Positions 51,610-59,802 of a DNA stretch of 64,000 bases are shown here, piece by piece. Source of the stretch: an uncultured Lachnospiraceae bacterium (GTDB lineage: Bacteria; Bacillota; Clostridia; Lachnospirales; Lachnospiraceae). The notes beneath the pieces are model-generated. The model saw only the letters and a list, made by a program, of their open reading frames with translations. It did no database searches and had not been told where the DNA came from. The stretch spans positions 4,773-68,772 of the forward strand of contig CACZBZ010000005.1 in assembly GCA_902779505.1 (NCBI GenBank), given 5' to 3'. The translations under genes and the position numbers were made by a program. The first letter of the stretch is position 1. Every line of letters starts with the position of its first letter.

Positions 51610-52714
51610 CCTGCTTCACCTCCCCGCTCATATTTGCCATAAATATGTCAAAAAGATATTCGCTGTCCTGAGGGCCGGGTGCGCTCTCCGGATGATACTG
51701 TACCGAGAAGACTTTGTCTTTCTTACATTCCACACCTTCGATGGTATTGTCCAAAAGGTTCACATGAGTTACCTCAAGTCCCGTATCCTTAAGGCTGTCG
51801 TCCACAACGGCATATGAATGGTTCTGGGATGTGAATTCAATCTTGCCCGTCTTAAGACTCTTAACGGGATGATTGCCTCCACGATGACCGAACTTAAGCT
51901 TATATGTCTTGGCACCGTAGGCAAGGGATATGATCTGGTGTCCCAGACATATTCCGAATATAGGGCACTTGCCTATAAGCGCTTTGATGGCTTCGATTGT
52001 CTCTTTGCAGTCGGTGGGATCTCCGGGGCCGTTGGATATAAAGATGCCATCCGGCTTAAGGGACAATATTTTTTCCGCAGTAGTATTCCACGGCACCACC
52101 GTCACATCACATCCGTGAGCCGCAAGTTCCCTTACGATATTCTTCTTCATGCCGCAGTCTACGGCTACCACATGTTTTGTCTTCTTATTCTCTGTGTCTG
52201 TAGACTTTACTTCGTAGATTTCTTTGGTGCTTACTCTGGCAACGGCGTCTGTAGGAGCCTTAAAATCCTTCAGTTTTTCAGATAAAGAAGCCGCCTCTTT
52301 ATCGGCATCTGCAATGTAAGCCTTACAACTTCCGTAGTCTCTGATACGTCTGGTAAGCTTTCTTGTATCTATGCCTTCCACGCCTATGATACCGTAGCGC
52401 TCCATAACCTGACCCAGGGTCTCACTGCATCTGAAATTGGAAGGTTCATCGCAGTACTCACCCACTACAAGGGCCGATATTGACGGAGTGTCTGTCTCAT
52501 AGTCATCATCGTTCATTCCGTAATTGCCTATAAGAGGGTATGTCATTACTACAGCCTGGTCTGTATATGAAGGATCTGATATAATCTCCTGATATCCCGC
52601 CATGGTAGTGTTGAACACAAGCTCAACTATCTTTTCCCCATCGGCACCGAAGGAATAACCCACATATTCCGTTCCGTCCTCAAGCACTATCCTCTTTTTC
52701 TTCTTCTCGTTCAT
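51602..52714 (-). CDS. carA: Carbamoyl-phosphate synthase small subunit
   Basis: Glutaminase partner of CarB. N-terminal CPSase domain (RIVLEDGTEYVGYSFG, NTTMAGYQEIISDPSY) and class I amidotransferase with Cys in FGICLGHQI and His/Glu in YHPESAPGP. The start at 52712-52714 has AGGAG 7 bases upstream, giving 370 residues. The longer frame would overlap purF. It follows purF by 14 bases, so purF-carA-carB is one glutamine-consuming operon. Confidence 0.96.
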   Translation of the reverse strand: MNEKKKKRIVLEDGTEYVGYSFGADGEKIVELVFNTTMAGYQEIISDPSYTDQAVVMTYPLIGNYGMNDDDYETDTPSISALVVGEYCDEPSNFRCSETLGQVMERYGIIGVEGIDTRKLTRRIRDYGSCKAYIADADKEAASLSEKLKDFKAPTDAVARVSTKEIYEVKSTDTENKKTKHVVAVDCGMKKNIVRELAAHGCDVTVVPWNTTAEKILSLKPDGIFISNGPGDPTDCKETIEAIKALIGKCPIFGICLGHQIISLAYGAKTYKLKFGHRGGNHPVKSLKTGKIEFTSQNHSYAVVDDSLKDTGLEVTHVNLLDNTIEGVECKKDKVFSVQYHPESAPGPQDSEYLFDIFMANMSGEVKQDA

Positions 52715-52728
52715 GCTTAATCTCCTGT

Positions 52729-54096
52729 CTACACCGGATAACAATTGTCGAAGCAGGCTTTGCACAAAGGCAGGTCACCTGTCATCTTGGGCAGATCTTC
52801 AAGGCACATATAGCCCAGTGAATCCGCACCTATCTGCTGTCTTATCTCCTCTGTTGAATGCTCATTTGCTATGAGCAGAGAGTTGTCCGGTACATCCGTT
52901 CCATAATAACACGGATAGAGGAAGGGTGGCGAGCTGATTCTGACGTGAACCTCTTTAGCCCCTGCTTCTCTCATCTCCCTGATTAGATTCTTAATGGTTG
53001 TTCCTCTTACTATGGAATCATCTATAAGTACAACTCTCTTGTCTTTTACAACACTCTCTATTACTCTGAGCTTCATATGAACGGCAGACATTCTCTCACC
53101 TTGGGTGGGCTTGATGAATGTTCTTCCCACATAGCTGTTCTTGGCAAATGCCAGCTTAAAAGGTATACCCGATCTCTCCGAATAACCAACCGCAGAGGTC
53201 AGTCCCGATTCGGGAACTCCCGTTACAACGTCCGCATCAACGGGATATCTGTCCGCCAGTGCCATTCCGCCTCTTATTCTGGCATCGTAGACACTGATAC
53301 CGTCAATCTTGGAATCCAGTCTGGCAAAATATATATATTCGAATATACAGTGAGCCTTTTTATCGGATTTCAGAACCATCTCCGACTTTATGCCGTCTTT
53401 TGTTATTGTCACTATCTCACCGGGCTTAACATCTCTTACAAGTTTCGCTCCTACCGCAAGCAGGGCAGTACTTTCGGATGCAAGTATATAGCCTCTTTCG
53501 ATCTCACCTATGCAGAGAGGCTTAAGTCCAAGAGGGTCTCTTACGCCCACCAGTTTCTGGGGACTTAACAAAAGAAGGGCATATCCTCCCTTAAGTCCTG
53601 TTGCAACTTTGGCTGCTGCCTCCTCGATAGAAGCGACGCTCATTCTTTCTCTGGCTATTTTATATGCGATTACTTCGGAATCGGCTGTTCCGTTGAATAC
53701 AGCCCCCTCATCCTGAAGTTCTTTTCTGATTTCTTCCGCGTTGGTTATATTGCCGTTATGGGCAAGGGCAAGGGTACCTTTTGCGTAATTTAAAAAAATG
53801 GGTTGAGCATTCTCTTCAATACTCCCCCCTGCTGTTGAATAACGCACATGGCCTATTCCGATATTACCCCTGAGCTTCTCAAGTTCTTCTCCATGGAACA
53901 CTTCACTAACCAGTCCCATACCCTTATGCGAACTGATATTACCGATAGGACCACAGGTATCACACACAACGATACCGGCCGATTCCTGTCCCCTGTGCTG
54001 CAAAGCAATAAGTCCGTAATAAATAACCTGAGCGGCATTTATTCTGTCTGAACTCCATATTCCGAATACACCACATTCCTCGTGAAGACTGCCCAT
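52729..54096 (-). CDS. purF: Amidophosphoribosyltransferase
   Basis: Commits PRPP and glutamine to purine synthesis. The start at 54094-54096 gives a 7-residue propeptide MGSLHEE before Cys8, the Ntn nucleophile in ECGVFGIW. AAGGA lies 8 bases upstream. The longer open frame begins inside the leader terminator and is rejected. PRPP loop VVLIDDSIVRGTTI and LQHRGQESAGI are present; the cysteines of the C-terminal CKACFDNCYP fit the cluster-containing Bacillus type. 455 residues. Its leader carries an ANTAR-type hexaloop with attenuator. Confidence 0.97.
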   Translation of the reverse strand: MGSLHEECGVFGIWSSDRINAAQVIYYGLIALQHRGQESAGIVVCDTCGPIGNISSHKGMGLVSEVFHGEELEKLRGNIGIGHVRYSTAGGSIEENAQPIFLNYAKGTLALAHNGNITNAEEIRKELQDEGAVFNGTADSEVIAYKIARERMSVASIEEAAAKVATGLKGGYALLLLSPQKLVGVRDPLGLKPLCIGEIERGYILASESTALLAVGAKLVRDVKPGEIVTITKDGIKSEMVLKSDKKAHCIFEYIYFARLDSKIDGISVYDARIRGGMALADRYPVDADVVTGVPESGLTSAVGYSERSGIPFKLAFAKNSYVGRTFIKPTQGERMSAVHMKLRVIESVVKDKRVVLIDDSIVRGTTIKNLIREMREAGAKEVHVRISSPPFLYPCYYGTDVPDNSLLIANEHSTEEIRQQIGADSLGYMCLEDLPKMTGDLPLCKACFDNCYPV

Positions 54097-54139
54097 GCTG
54101 TCATCCTTTCCTGTCTCTTCAGCCTTAGTTAACCCCGGC

Positions 54140-54184
54140 ACAAAAAAAGACACTTTGGACAAGGTCCAAAGCGCCTTTGCTTCT
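54140..54184 (-). promoter_or_regulatory. purF leader: single ANTAR-type hexaloop and attenuator
   Basis: Predicted RNA start near 54184. Hairpin AAGC-AAAGGC-GCTT (54182-54169) is a perfect stem with loop A1, G4. Overlapping it is a terminator whose 5' arm AAAGGCGCTTTGGAC pairs with GTCCAAAGTGTCTTT around CTT and ends in T7 (to 54142). Only one hexaloop module is found, unlike glnA and glnN. Confidence 0.78.
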
Positions 54185-54190
54185 TAAAGT

Positions 54191-54219
54191 ATTCTATACC
54201 AGCTCTTATTTCCTGTCAA
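54191..54219 (-). promoter_or_regulatory. Promoter of purF-carA-carB
   Basis: Minus-strand -35 TTGACA (54214-54219) and -10 TAGAAT (54191-54196), spacer 17 bp. The spacer contains GCTGGTATA, which recurs in opposite orientation at 54262-54270. Confidence 0.8.
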
Positions 54220-54251
54220 TTATCATTACGCTTGTTTTGCCATATATAATT

Positions 54252-54296
54252 CAGCTTTTTTGCTGGTATATAAGTCGACTTTGTGGGATAATATAT
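54252..54296 (+). promoter_or_regulatory. Promoter-like element upstream of the DHH gene, shared with purB
   Basis: A 45-bp block matching 33281-33325 at 36 positions: T-tract, GCTGGTATAT, five variable bases, GACTTT, TGG, ATAATATA. A -10-like GATAAT lies at 54287-54292 without a standard -35. It is about 90 bases before the DHH start. Confidence 0.6.
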
Positions 54297-54384
54297 AAGA
54301 AAATAGTACTAAATAAAATATCCTCGGAAGCAGGGCCGAGGTCAATGTATAGTATATAAAAGTTGTAAAATGAGGTGACAGATT

Positions 54385-55277
54385 ATGAGCAGAAGATTGG
54401 TAACAAGAAGTGACTTTGACGGTTTGGTATGCGCCATGCTGTTGAAAGAGTTGGATCTAATTGACGACATCAAGTTCGTACATCCCAAAGATGTTCAGGA
54501 TGGGAAAGTGGATCTGACAGCTGATGATATCACAACCAACCTTCCCTTTGACCCCAGAGTAAAACTTGCTTTCGATCATCACGAGTCTGAGTTGTCACGT
54601 GTTGATCCCGCTCTTGCCAAGGACAAATTCATAATAGAGGGCGAAGCAAAATCAGCTGCAAGGGTTGTATATAACTACTATGGTGGTAAGGAAACATTCA
54701 AGCGAATCTCTGAAGAAATCATGACAGCCGTTGATAAGGGCGACAGTGCTGATTTCACAGTTGACGAGATTCTTAATCCCGAAGGATGGGTACTCATGAA
54801 CTATATCATGGATGCCAGAACAGGACTGGGACGTTTCCATGATTTCAGAATATCCAACTACGATCTTATGATGGAACTAATTGATTACTGTGTTGAGCAT
54901 CCCATTGAAGATGTGCTCAAGCTTCCGGATGTAAAAGAGCGTGTGGATATGTATTTTGAGCAGCAGGAACTCTTCAAGGCACAGCTGGAGCGTATCGCTC
55001 GTGTTGAAGGAAAAGTAGTTGTCATCGATCTTAGAAATGAAGAGACAATCTACACCGGCAACCGTTTTATGATCTATGCAATGCATCCCGAAGTAGAGAT
55101 GTCGGTACAGCCGTAATGATCGGTAAATCCATCGTCAATAAGGCTTCTAAGGTTAACATCGGTGACCTGTGTCTGTCCTATGGCGGTGGCGGACATGCCA
55201 ATGCCGGAACTTGTCAGCTGGACAACGACAAGGTGGATAAAGAACTCCCCAATATCATAAAAGCATTACAGGGTTAA
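54385..55277 (+). pseudogene. DHH-family phosphoesterase broken by a small deletion and frameshift
   Basis: The first 243 codons encode a DHH phosphoesterase N-domain (RSDFDG start, FDHHESE motif) and linker, ending in a stop at 55114-55116. A shifted frame immediately continues to 55277 with IGKSIVNKASKVNIGDL and the DHHA1 motif GGGGHANAGTCQ, then stops. The homologous C-domain normally has a short strand between these halves. About 10-15 codons seem to be lost at the junction near 55100, together with the frame. Intact relatives hydrolyse short nucleotides or polyphosphate. As it stands the protein lacks its DHHA1 domain, unless the change is a sequencing or assembly error. Confidence 0.78.
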
Positions 55278-55287
55278 GTTAAAAATA

Positions 55288-55328
55288 AACAGCAAGCATT
55301 CTTAAACAGATGCTTGCTGTTTTTTTTA
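55288..55328 (+). terminator. Terminator of the DHH gene
   Basis: CAGCAAGCA (55290-55298) pairs with TGCTTGCTG (55311-55319), followed by eight T. Its T-run overlaps the last codons of the small minus-strand gene. Confidence 0.88.
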
Positions 55329-55505
55329 TGAGCAATTGATGCTGATCCCGATACCTTCTCCGGCATCAGACTTTACATCGTTCGCACTGTTGTATATTGC
55401 TTCTATTTCTTCCCTTGGAAAATTCGGAAAACTGCCCATCACACTTTCCAAACTCATTCCGCATCTGCATAGCGACTCAACCGCTCTTTTGTCTTGTTCT
55501 TTCAT
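55326..55505 (-). CDS. Small hypothetical protein, 59 residues
   Basis: ATG at 55503-55505 is preceded by GGAGG with 5 bases spacing, a strong ribosome site. The product starts MKEQDKRAVESLC and contains CRCGMSLESV and FPREEIEAIYNS, with four cysteines or near-cysteine turns (C13, C15, C58) and no membrane helix. The middle part resembles a short helix-turn-helix or peptide-like segment, but I recognise no family. It lies upstream of nothing on its strand; the DHH terminator overlaps its stop. Confidence 0.6.
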   Translation of the reverse strand: MKEQDKRAVESLCRCGMSLESVMGSFPNFPREEIEAIYNSANDVKSDAGEGIGISINCS

Positions 55506-55553
55506 ATTATCCTCCGCATTTAATAACCTCGGAAGGCATTATTAATTTCTCTA

Positions 55554-56819
55554 TTATTTTTTTTTCGAAATAATCCACCAGAGGACTTCATGTATATTCA
55601 TCGTTCCATCTGCTTTTATAAAAGGACGGAAATTGAAGTTTGCCGGGATCATAATAGTAGTTGTCAGTCCTCCTGAAACTGATATCTTAACGTTATATGC
55701 AAACCTGCTATTCTGCAAAAGAAGACTTACAGTGGCAGGGTCAAGTATATCAATATTTGTCATATCAAGATCCACTGCACTGCGGGCGTTTACTTCCCTA
55801 TCACTCGTCTTTGCACTGAGCAATGTTTGGATTTCAGCCAGCTGTGCACTCGCTGCCTGCTGTTTCGCAGCCTTCTCGGCTGCTATGGTTGCAGCGGCAT
55901 TTTCCGGAGTCAGTGAAATATCCGTAAGGAATGCCTTCATCGCATCGTCGTCATAACGACTAAGTGTCATAAACTCAGCGGACGTCTCAGTAAGAGCCGA
56001 TGTAGCCTTCGGTGGGAACACGCCATTGCTACACACTGCTCTGATGAATTCGAACCCGACATACCCGGTATAATCGACCATCTCCTTTAACGTATACTTG
56101 TAGTTTGCCGGAATAAATATCTCCTTAGGCTCACCATTATATATATATTTGATTGTTACAGGAACGCCCCTCTTTATCAACTCGTCCAACGCACTACATG
56201 TGGCAAAATCAAAGCTAATCCAGTTTCCTGCTTCTATCGTAAGTCCATTCTTCTTAAGTCCGGCCAGAGCTGTTGGATTATTAGCGACACTCTGCATCTG
56301 TCTTAATTTATCCTTCACCTGAGACTTAACGCCATCCAAAAAATACTTCATAGTCTGATCAGGATTGGTTCCCTCTTCCTCAGGAGGATTCGGCGTAGAA
56401 GTCGGTCCCGTATCAGAAACTGTAGTAGGGGTATGTTCTGTTTCATCCTCAACAAAATGCGCGGTTATGTTCACGCTCTTTGCCGGCATAGTGAAAGAAA
56501 TGGATGAACTATCTGTAGCTCCCGAAATATTAATATCTGTTTCAGATTCTATTGTCCAATTTCCGAATCTGTAGTTGGCTGCCGGATTTGCAACAATGCT
56601 TATTGATGCACCGGCTTCTACATCATACGGCGAAGAACTTACCGGAGCTTCAGCATTTATCGTAACGTCAAAAGTACCGCCTCCATTTCCATCAACAGCG
56701 ACAGTTAATGTATAACCCGTAACTGCTTCAACATCTGCCTTATTAAACAGACTCAGCACAATCCCTAATGCCGTCACAAGCATCAGTCTCATTAAAATTT
56801 GCCTTGTTTTTCCCATCAT
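55554..56819 (-). CDS. Secreted protein with InlB B-repeat-like domain, function unknown
   Basis: A signal peptide (QILMRLMLVTALGIVLSLF, with cleavage after the following polar stretch) is followed by a ~80-residue beta domain (YTLTVAVDGNGGGTFDVTI to SFTMPAKSVNITAHF) of the type found in Firmicutes surface proteins. Then come a Thr/Pro/Glu-rich linker and ~270 residues without a known domain. The latter contain two similar beta segments (VPVTIKYIYNGEPKEIFIPANYKY and YNVKISVSGGLTTTIMIPANFNF), which suggests an internal duplication. I chose ATG at 56817-56819, which places the signal peptide at the N-terminus. No anchoring signal is seen. Confidence 0.75.
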   Translation of the reverse strand: MMGKTRQILMRLMLVTALGIVLSLFNKADVEAVTGYTLTVAVDGNGGGTFDVTINAEAPVSSSPYDVEAGASISIVANPAANYRFGNWTIESETDINISGATDSSSISFTMPAKSVNITAHFVEDETEHTPTTVSDTGPTSTPNPPEEEGTNPDQTMKYFLDGVKSQVKDKLRQMQSVANNPTALAGLKKNGLTIEAGNWISFDFATCSALDELIKRGVPVTIKYIYNGEPKEIFIPANYKYTLKEMVDYTGYVGFEFIRAVCSNGVFPPKATSALTETSAEFMTLSRYDDDAMKAFLTDISLTPENAAATIAAEKAAKQQAASAQLAEIQTLLSAKTSDREVNARSAVDLDMTNIDILDPATVSLLLQNSRFAYNVKISVSGGLTTTIMIPANFNFRPFIKADGTMNIHEVLWWIISKKK

Positions 56820-56865
56820 AAGAAGTACTCTCTCTTTACACTGACTATTTCTCATTATGCTTTAA

Positions 56866-57090
56866 TTACCTTAACTCTCCCATTTCCATAGCAAGATCTT
56901 CTTTGAATTCTTCCTCAGCCGATGCTGTATTATTGCCGTTTGCTGAATTATTGCCGTTGTAGCTTCCTATAGTGATACCTTTTTTAACCGGTGCCATAAT
57001 GATGCCTACCACGGTTCCAAAGAAGAATCCCAAAAGGAGTATGATTATCTTCTCTCTTCTTTTGTAGAGTTCATATAAAAACTTTTTCAC
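56866..57090 (-). CDS. Small membrane protein, function unknown
   Basis: 74 residues starting at GTG 57088-57090, chosen because GGGAGG lies 6 bases upstream. A basic amphipathic start (KKFLYELYKRREK) leads into one membrane helix (IIILLLGFFFGTVVGIIMAP), a Gly/Asn-rich segment and an acidic end (EEEFKEDLAMEMGE). It resembles YtxH-like or phage-shock-type small membrane proteins only in layout. It lies 46 bases upstream of the secreted protein gene and may be co-transcribed with it. Confidence 0.6.
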   Translation of the reverse strand: MKKFLYELYKRREKIIILLLGFFFGTVVGIIMAPVKKGITIGSYNGNNSANGNNTASAEEEFKEDLAMEMGELR

Positions 57091-57225
57091 TTCTAACCTC
57101 CCAATCACAACGCTTTTTTAATACATTTCGCAGTCATAAAAAAACTGACTGTCACTGTATTATTCTACCATATGCGTATCTGATTTCAAACATAAGCAAG
57201 TTTTTGGCTTTTTCAATACGTTATC

Positions 57226-58452
57226 CTATACCCTGGCTAAATTGGGATAAGTCTTCTTGAGTTCTTCTTTATTGTCATACATCATATTATCTACTATTTG
57301 CATAGCGTCATCGATGCTTTCATTCTGAACAATGTAGTAAGCACTGGCCACAGAAAAATGATAATCCAGCTCTATATTCTTTTCCGCTATTTTATCTTTG
57401 AACTTCTGATACATAGCCTCAAAATCACTCTGATTGTTCCCAATACTGATAATACAGAATTCATCCCCACCGATACGATAGCAGTTTTCTTTATCCGAAA
57501 AAGTTTCTTTTATGATCAATGCAACATTTTTAATTGCCTCGTCACCTGTATTGTGTCCAAAGGTGTCATTCAAATATTTCAGAAAATTCAAATCAGCCAT
57601 AAGAATTATGATCATATTCTGTTCTTTGATTTTTCTCATATTTGTTCTTAAATCTAACTCTTTTTCCTCAAATGCGGTACGATTTAATAATTCTGTCATT
57701 TGATCCACATGGGCAAGTTCATAGTATTTTTTATTCAGCTTCTCTAACTCTGATTTTGTTGTTTCCAACTCCTCGAGAGTAGTTTGCAATTTTGCATAGT
57801 CCGGTGTTTCCAAAGAAAAGAGCGTAACCAACATAATCAGTGAAGCACCAAGCATGATGATTAATATGTTCTGGAAAAATAAGACCTGCAGTATTATTGG
57901 CAGAACATAGAGTGATATAATAATGGACCCATATATAATCTGTGATTTTCCAAGTATTCTTATGTTTATAAACATGGATATTCCTGCCATTACAATAAAC
58001 AGGATCGAAACGAAATGCATAACATAGAAATAGTCACCATGAGTATATATATTATCTTTCGTGATATAAAAGAAAAATCCCCCAAACATATTGGCAATGA
58101 TTGCAATTTCCTCTATTATCAGCATTATCAGCTTTGCTTTTAGAAAGGGCTTTTTCCCGTTTTCAGGTATGATGTGATAATCAATATAGGCCCCCAGCAA
58201 ATAACAAAGTGCCGTACCCAAAAAGAAATATGCCGTGTTCACCAGGATATTAGTGAATCTTGAGAAGATATCATTATAGGATATTACATACGCCGATAAT
58301 ATGTCGAAAGACTGAGTAAAGATCAGAATTATACTCATAATTCTGAAAAGCATATTCTTCCTGTTTCTCATCGGATATTCAATACAGGAATACACAAATA
58401 TAAAAAGGACAAATATTTGTGCAGTTATTTCATATTCCACATCATATAGCAT
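57226..58452 (-). CDS. Membrane diguanylate cyclase (GGDEF)
   Basis: About seven membrane helices in residues 8-215 form a sensor region with no named domain visible. A short coiled coil (TLEELETTKSELEKLNKKYYE) leads to a GGDEF domain with the intact active motif RIGGDEF (GGDEF 328-332) and ADLNFLKYLNDTFGH metal region. The RxxD inhibitory site that often precedes GGDEF is not present (the stretch reads SDKENCY). It probably makes cyclic di-GMP in response to a membrane signal. The gene is alone, with tandem repeats upstream. Confidence 0.9.
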   Translation of the reverse strand: MLYDVEYEITAQIFVLFIFVYSCIEYPMRNRKNMLFRIMSIILIFTQSFDILSAYVISYNDIFSRFTNILVNTAYFFLGTALCYLLGAYIDYHIIPENGKKPFLKAKLIMLIIEEIAIIANMFGGFFFYITKDNIYTHGDYFYVMHFVSILFIVMAGISMFINIRILGKSQIIYGSIIISLYVLPIILQVLFFQNILIIMLGASLIMLVTLFSLETPDYAKLQTTLEELETTKSELEKLNKKYYELAHVDQMTELLNRTAFEEKELDLRTNMRKIKEQNMIIILMADLNFLKYLNDTFGHNTGDEAIKNVALIIKETFSDKENCYRIGGDEFCIISIGNNQSDFEAMYQKFKDKIAEKNIELDYHFSVASAYYIVQNESIDDAMQIVDNMMYDNKEELKKTYPNLARV

Positions 58453-58546
58453 AGCTATTACCTCATAAAGAAAACGTACGATTCTTGGTTCATTTGAGAA
58501 TATATTTTATCATATATGTCCGCTACAGGGCAAAGACTGTATTTTT

Positions 58547-58592
58547 TGTCAAAAATACAAGTATAAATAGCTCTATTCTGTCAAAAATACAA
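58547..58592. repeat. Two 14-bp direct repeats upstream of the GGDEF gene
   Basis: TGTCAAAAATACAA occurs at 58547-58560 and again at 58579-58592, a 32-bp step (about three helical turns). On the minus strand each contains TTGACA. A possible promoter for the gene (TTGCCC, 18 bp, TAAAAT) lies downstream of them. The remainder of 58453-58672 shows nothing else. Confidence 0.5.
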
Positions 58593-58672
58593 CACCAACA
58601 TGAATTAATATTTTTTCCAAATGCAACCGCTATGGTATGAAAAAGTAACTGTTTGAGATGCACATATACATT

Positions 58673-59578
58673 CTATTCCAATAAGTATTTTTTTATTTTT
58701 GCCGTCATAAGCTTAGTATCAAATGCAGAGTGTTCTCCCTCGATTGTTATTATGAGTCCATCGCCTATTAATAAACCATTAGACTCGTACAGATTAAGCT
58801 TAGTGGCCATACTATCCCGGTATTCGGCATTATCTGCCAATCCAAAATGCTCCCAATACCATGTCCTCCTCGTTTTCATATTCAACACTGTGAAATCGGG
58901 ATAGCAATGTGTCCCTTGCCCCAATGCAAGCCTGCTCTCGTACACATAGGGAATCTTCATATCGTATAATTTATCAGCAATTATTTTTTCGGATTTTGAA
59001 CGAACAATTTCACCCCGTTCAGTATCATATCTGGTGTTCATTTCATATTCGTTCATACATCCCTGATGCATGTCATACCATTTTTCAAGAAAATCACTAT
59101 CCATTAAGAATATTGGTTGAATTAGTCTCTGTTTTTCTTCCTTAAGACAGCCATATACATGGTACAGCTTCATGGTATCACTAATGGATGGCACATCATC
59201 CGATGCAAGTAGCCTGTCTGTCTCACTGATCAACAGTTCATAATAGTCACGCGCGGCCAGCTGTTCGGCATATTCAATTCGAGCTGATGAAATATATTGC
59301 TTCCTGCTTTGGTGCGTTCTTGAATAACTATAATACTGTGTGTAGCCATTGCTTTTTGATATTATCAAAGTTTCCTTGGGTAATTCATCCAGAAGCTGAC
59401 TTAATCTCTTTCTTAATGAAAGCAACTCCTTTCTTGTCATAGCCACAAATCCCCGTTCATCAATGTCGATTAGAGGTGCCATTAAGGAAATCTTCTTGTT
59501 GGATTGGATTGATTGTGAAGTCAGCCTGAATGAAGTATCTTCAAGTTGTGTTGGATATGCCTGTGCGTATGTGCTCAT
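58673..59578 (-). CDS. PD-(D/E)XK-like nuclease-domain protein
   Basis: 301 residues from ATG 59576-59578 (AGGAG 6 bases upstream). The N-terminal ~170 residues are helical and charged, with RKELLSLRKRLSQLLDELP and a Tyr/Ser/Arg-rich stretch. The C-terminal ~115 residues match a PD-(D/E)XK nuclease fold: RSKSEKIIADKL (Glu197), YPDFTVLN (Asp228) and WYWEHFG (Glu243), the same set seen in nuclease modules attached to UvrD-like helicases in Firmicutes. The usual E-x-K lysine is replaced by E-H-F. The gene has its own promoter and lies next to a seven-copy palindrome array. Its biological role is unknown. Confidence 0.8.
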   Translation of the reverse strand: MSTYAQAYPTQLEDTSFRLTSQSIQSNKKISLMAPLIDIDERGFVAMTRKELLSLRKRLSQLLDELPKETLIISKSNGYTQYYSYSRTHQSRKQYISSARIEYAEQLAARDYYELLISETDRLLASDDVPSISDTMKLYHVYGCLKEEKQRLIQPIFLMDSDFLEKWYDMHQGCMNEYEMNTRYDTERGEIVRSKSEKIIADKLYDMKIPYVYESRLALGQGTHCYPDFTVLNMKTRRTWYWEHFGLADNAEYRDSMATKLNLYESNGLLIGDGLIITIEGEHSAFDTKLMTAKIKKYLLE

Positions 59579-59617
59579 ACTATTCTCCTGATATTGATGT
59601 GAATCTTGCATTGCATA

Positions 59618-59643
59618 GTTGGTGCAACGAAAGGTTGGCGCAA
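59618..59643. repeat. Direct repeat in the nuclease gene leader
   Basis: GTTGGTGCAA (59618-59627) and GTTGGCGCAA (59634-59643) repeat with a 16-bp step between the promoter and the start codon. This could be an operator. Confidence 0.4.
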
Positions 59644-59659
59644 TGCGATATGTACCCAT

Positions 59660-59688
59660 AATGTACGATATAGATCTTGCATTGTCAA
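59660..59688 (-). promoter_or_regulatory. Promoter of the nuclease-domain gene
   Basis: Minus-strand -35 TTGACA (59683-59688) and -10 TACATT (59660-59665), spacer 17 bp, about 80 bases before the ATG. Confidence 0.7.
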
Positions 59689-59745
59689 GAGGTTTTCTGA
59701 CAAGCAAGCATATTTCTACAGGTCAAGCAGCCTTATGGCACCCCC

Positions 59746-59790
59746 CTGACAAGTCGCACTCTGGCAAACCGCACCCTGGCAAGCCACCTC
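59746..59790. repeat. Three tandem 15-bp repeats flanking the palindrome array
   Basis: CTGACAAGTCGCACT, CTGGCAAACCGCACC and CTGGCAAGCCACCTC follow one another without gaps. They end 12 bases before the first palindrome of the array. Confidence 0.6.
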
Positions 59791-59802
59791 CTTGCTAAGG
59801 CT

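Noticed and set aside
54097..54162. Longer purF start at 54162
   Set aside because: That start lies inside the attenuator hairpin and would put 29 residues before the catalytic cysteine; ATG 54096 has a ribosome site and a normal short propeptide.
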